From Carallia brachiata (Eukaryota > Streptophyta > Magnoliopsida > Malpighiales > Rhizophoraceae), in the NCBI GenBank assembly GCA_021464245.1, contig JADCRB010000017.1, positions 345,427 through 409,426 on the forward strand: DNA of 64,000 nucleotides. Direction: 5' to 3'. This document shows positions 61,011 to 64,000 of the stretch, one piece after another. Every line of letters starts with the position of its first letter. Within the stretch, counting starts at the first letter, position 1. The position numbers and the translations under genes are program-made. The notes beneath the pieces are model-generated. The model had not been told where the DNA came from. It saw only the letters and a list, made by a program, of their open reading frames with translations, and searched no databases.

Positions 61011-61412
61011 ATCCCTTTAATATAATTTATGTCTCGATAAAGGACTTCTTAAAGATGAAGGATAGCTGAAAATCCATTTCAAACCCAAATCAGCAAATGT
61101 AGCAATCAGGGTCCGGATTTGCCAGCAGCCTACTGTGGGCACATGAACTGTTCAAATGATGTCTTATGTTATGCATCGTATGTTGAATTATATGTTAGAC
61201 TAACACAAACTGATATCTTAAACTCGAAAGTATTTTATACTCATTCAGTTTATTAACTTGCGCTTCTTATGTAATATGAAAATTCCGGAGAAAATTTGCT
61301 TAATCCACAAGACAGCGTCTGTAAAGATAGCACACTTGTTTGGCTTTCTTTTTCTTTTTTCTGTTTTGGATAAATAAAAAATTTGTATTTTCAAAAAAGT
61401 GATAGAAGTGGT

Positions 61413-61543
61413 GAGTTTATAGGTTAAATAGCATTGGCAATATACAAATAAATGAGAGATTAAAGTTTCGAATTCTTGATCTTCTTAATTATTTCTCTGT
61501 CCTCCAATCAGTCGGCTAAAGTCTGGCAAAAACAATAAAAGAA
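61413..61543. mobile_element. Short SINE-like insertion with target duplication
   Basis: A 131-base segment is flanked by AAAAGTGATAGAAGTGGT (61395-61412) and AAAGGTGATAGAAGTGGT (61544-61561), near-identical 18-base direct repeats. Inside, TAGCATTGGCAATA and GTTTCGAATTC could be degraded pol III boxes on the plus strand. The insertion itself is well supported; its class is not. Confidence 0.5.
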
Positions 61544-61561
61544 AAAGGTGATAGAAGTGGT

Positions 61562-62103
61562 CATTGAGACAATATGACAAACAATTGCTGCGCAAGGAAA
61601 GCCTGCATTACTAATACTTCTTTTATAAAATAGATAAATAGTTATAGTTCAATTAATTTTAAAATCGTATTCACCATCGAAGTTTTTGAGAGAGTCGTAG
61701 TCGAAATTAATTAATTAAAAGTAAAATAAATAAATGAGATTGAGGGAAAGGGATCGAACCTTGCCATTGGGTCGCAAAGCCAGAGGGCCCCCCCTTTGTT
61801 CCATACATCAACACCGCCATGGCGTTGATCACTCACACTAGCAGAAACCTTCCGTTTTAAAGACACTGAATTATTGCAGCCAGCCAACGACATGTGACGC
61901 TAGTGAAGCTCCAAGGCAATTTCTGACCTGGCGCACTTATTTGTTCGTAACTTTTCTTGTAAATTTTATGTACAGTAGTCAGTGCTTAATATTTTTACTT
62001 ATTTTGAACAGATAACATAAGTTTACGATTATGAATCTATAATCGACACAGGCCTTTTTTTGTAAGTTTTTACATTAATATGTATTTTGGTCACATATAT
62101 ATA
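61562..62103. other. Intergenic, no feature resolved
   Basis: No gene or clear repeat is visible in this stretch. Confidence 0.4.
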
Positions 62104-62285
62104 AGAACAACTAATGTGTAAAATTTTAGTATCTTGATTGTTGTTCTAAATACAATAAATAATTTATACAATAAGATTGATAATTTTTATAAAAGAAAAA
62201 ATTATTATTTTTTTATTATAAATATTATTAGTTTTTGTTCTAAAAATTATCTATTTTATTTTATTTGGATACTAAAATTCAACCC
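62104..62285. repeat. Family D AT-rich repeat with short inverted ends
   Basis: AAAATTTTAGTATCTTGATT at the left and GGATACTAAAATTC at the right form an inverted pair. The inside has AGATTGATAATTTTTATAA and TATTATAAATATTATTAG. This is the best-bounded family D copy. Confidence 0.5.
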
Positions 62286-62880
62286 TTATATATATATATA
62301 TATCAACGAAGAACATGATGGAACTCACTAACCTGAGTAGCACTAAATTTTTTTTATTTTAAATAAATAGTATTAAAAAAATTATGTAGTTTATTTAATA
62401 ATTTATTTATTTATTTTAATTTTAATAATTCAATCATACATGTCAATTTACTTCCAACCCAACTAAAAAATCTTATTCAATATTTTCTTACATATACATC
62501 ATCTAATTTACATCGAAGATTGTTCTAAAAAAAGATGATTCCAAATTCCTGATAACAATGAAATGAACCGCAGAAGAGTCCCGTTAACCAGGCATGATCA
62601 GGCCTCTCCCATTTTACGATTCTTGCCTTTTTATCTCTTTCTTGCCTTTTTTCTTTTGTTTTTTTTTTTTTTAACATTTCAGATTGTTTTAATAAGTATT
62701 GACAAACTTTCAGATTGTTTGCCTTTTTTGGCCTTCAGTTTGCCCTTTTTTTGGTAAAATTTCAGATTGTTTTAGCGATCAATATTGACAAGAATGAGTG
62801 AGTCAATGCTCCTATTCCAAAGGTGAAATTAAAGCATAGTATCAAATGAATAGGAATAAGGTGATGAATTAAATGGAATC
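62286..62880. other. Intergenic, no feature resolved
   Basis: AT-rich spacer with a T run near 62660; no gene seen. Confidence 0.4.
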
Positions 62881-62884
62881 TTTA

Positions 62885-63360
62885 TTCCGGCAATAAGTTG
62901 AAGTCCATGCCATTTGCTTTTAGTGAAGGAAAATGGGAGCAAAATCTAATAGTGTTAGAGAATTTTGGCCAATCACACATTACCATTGCGCTGTTTTCGC
63001 TTAACCTATCACACATTAAGGGTTCCGAATTTCGGAAAATGAGCTGAACTCAATGCCACAAGCTTTTAGTGAAATTGGAACAAATTAAGTAAAAGCCAAT
63101 ATTTGATTGGGTGGGCCCAGGCAAATTTTGGTTGACCCTTTCGAGGGCAGATCCGAAGTCCTACGTTAAAACAAGTAGGTATAGCTGATTGAACATGACA
63201 ATTTATTCCGGCAGTAAGCTGAATTCCATGTCATATATAAGCCGAGCGTTAGAACATTTTCTCGAAATAACACATTACAAACATTGTGACGCTTTGGCTT
63301 GAACTTTCACACATTGATCGAAGGCTTCCAACTTGCAGGCAATAAGCTAAAGTCGGCGCC
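62885..63360. repeat. Degenerate composite tandem repeat
   Basis: A compound unit recurs. The first half is like TTCCGGCAATAAGTTGAAGT followed by CCATGCCA and TTTTAGTGAA (62885, 63023, 63207 and 63337). The second half is like CACACATTACCATTGCGCTG followed by TTTTCGCTTAACC and CACACATTAAGGGTTCC (62973 and 63270, and again at about 63795-63826). Spacing varies from 125 to 185 bases. It does not read as coding and matches no element I know. Confidence 0.6.
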
Positions 63361-63404
63361 TCACAACGTCACAGACTCTGCGTTCAACAAAATTAAAACG
63401 AGAA

Positions 63405-63625
63405 AATATTGATATGTAGAATTTTGTTGTCTTAAATAGTGTCACGAATAAAATAAAATTAATAATTTTTATAATAAGACTGATAATATTTGCAAAGATA
63501 ATATTTGCAATGAAAAAAATTATTTTTTAATTTTTATTGTAAAAACAATCAATTTTGTTGTAAAATTATTAGTTTTAATCTATTTCCATCATTCTGATTG
63601 ATTAAGAGAATTATGAATTAAAATG
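63405..63625. repeat. Family D AT-rich repeat
   Basis: The block contains ATTAATAATTTTTATAATAA, TTTTATTGTAAAAACAATCA and TTTTGTTGTAAAATTATTAG, matching the pattern of the copies at 53075 and 62104. Ends are approximate. Confidence 0.45.
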
Positions 63626-63828
63626 TCAAACATTTTTGTCAACTTTGGAATATGAATGAATATGGTATGGTGAGTACATATTGAAAATAAAATTGTTCAT
63701 TTTAAAGGTAAAGCTTCTCAAGAACAAGAGTGTGCATATAAGTGTTCTCCTGTTGTGATTTGGAAGAGCTGTATAAAAACAAACCAGCTTCTTACACATT
63801 ACCATTGCGCTGTCTTCGCTCACCCTCT

Positions 63829-64000
63829 GTTTGGATAAAAAAGTAATAGGAGAGGAAAGTAGGGAGAGGAAAATAAGGAAAAGAAAATTGGAGGGAAGAA
63901 ATTTTCAATCTTTTTTATATTTGGGAAATAATAATCAGAGGAAAGAAAAACTGAAATTTTATTTGTTGGAAAAAGATAAAAAGTGAGGATGAGGAAAACA
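63829..64000. mobile_element. MITE-like element, TGTTTGG family, copy 5, cut by the window edge
   Basis: TGTTTGGATAAAAAAGTAAT starts a purine-rich stretch like the copy at 21522-21885. The right end lies beyond the window. Confidence 0.45.

Overview
The window is nuclear DNA from a flowering plant, very probably a dicot. Genes have many introns bounded by GT/AG, intergenic DNA is AT-rich, and introns and spacers carry plant SINEs, L1-type LINE debris and many short inverted-repeat elements (MITEs). I could not name the species. Nothing looks bacterial or viral, and there is no CRISPR array or operon.

Seven protein-coding loci can be supported, most with full exon models built from splice sites and frame continuity. 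From left to right they are: a complex I ESSS/NDUFB11-type subunit (minus strand, 1571-1891); a bHLH48/bHLH60-type transcription factor (minus, 3838-7903, 7 exons, 369 aa); a cornichon cargo receptor (minus, 24532-27830, 4 exons, 146 aa); an FBH-class bHLH130-type factor (plus, 38036-40122, 6 exons, about 370 aa); a UVI4/POLYCHOME cell-cycle regulator (plus, 46555-49099); an intact CYP712-like cytochrome P450 (plus, 53384-55412, 518 aa); and a CYP93-like P450 (minus, 57504-59652) broken by two single-base deletions. Beside the last lies a fragment of another P450 tail (57167-57337).

From memory, the set ESSS, bHLH48, bHLH130, UVI4 and CYP712 matches Arabidopsis loci At2g42310, At2g42300, At2g42280, At2g42260 and At2g42250 in order. 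The window therefore looks like an old conserved dicot gene block, with the cornichon gene and much repeat DNA inserted. The genes do not form a single pathway. They cover respiration, transcription (two bHLH factors), ER export, control of endoreduplication and specialised metabolism.

The spacers are repeat-rich. The stretch 13.9-20.4 kb is a retroposon cluster: three SINE or SINE-like insertions, a 5'-truncated LINE with a 13-bp target duplication, and two long noncoding poly(A) retroposons. A further SINE lies in the UVI4 upstream region, and a related empty site is visible 1.8 kb away. At least six MITE-like families recur. The most useful points to check are the two compensating frameshifts inside UVI4 exon 1, the two homopolymer deletions in the CYP93-like gene, the degenerate composite repeat near the right end, and a GC-rich island with a perfect hairpin at 21.9-22.4 kb. 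I found no clear evidence of a new multi-gene biological system.
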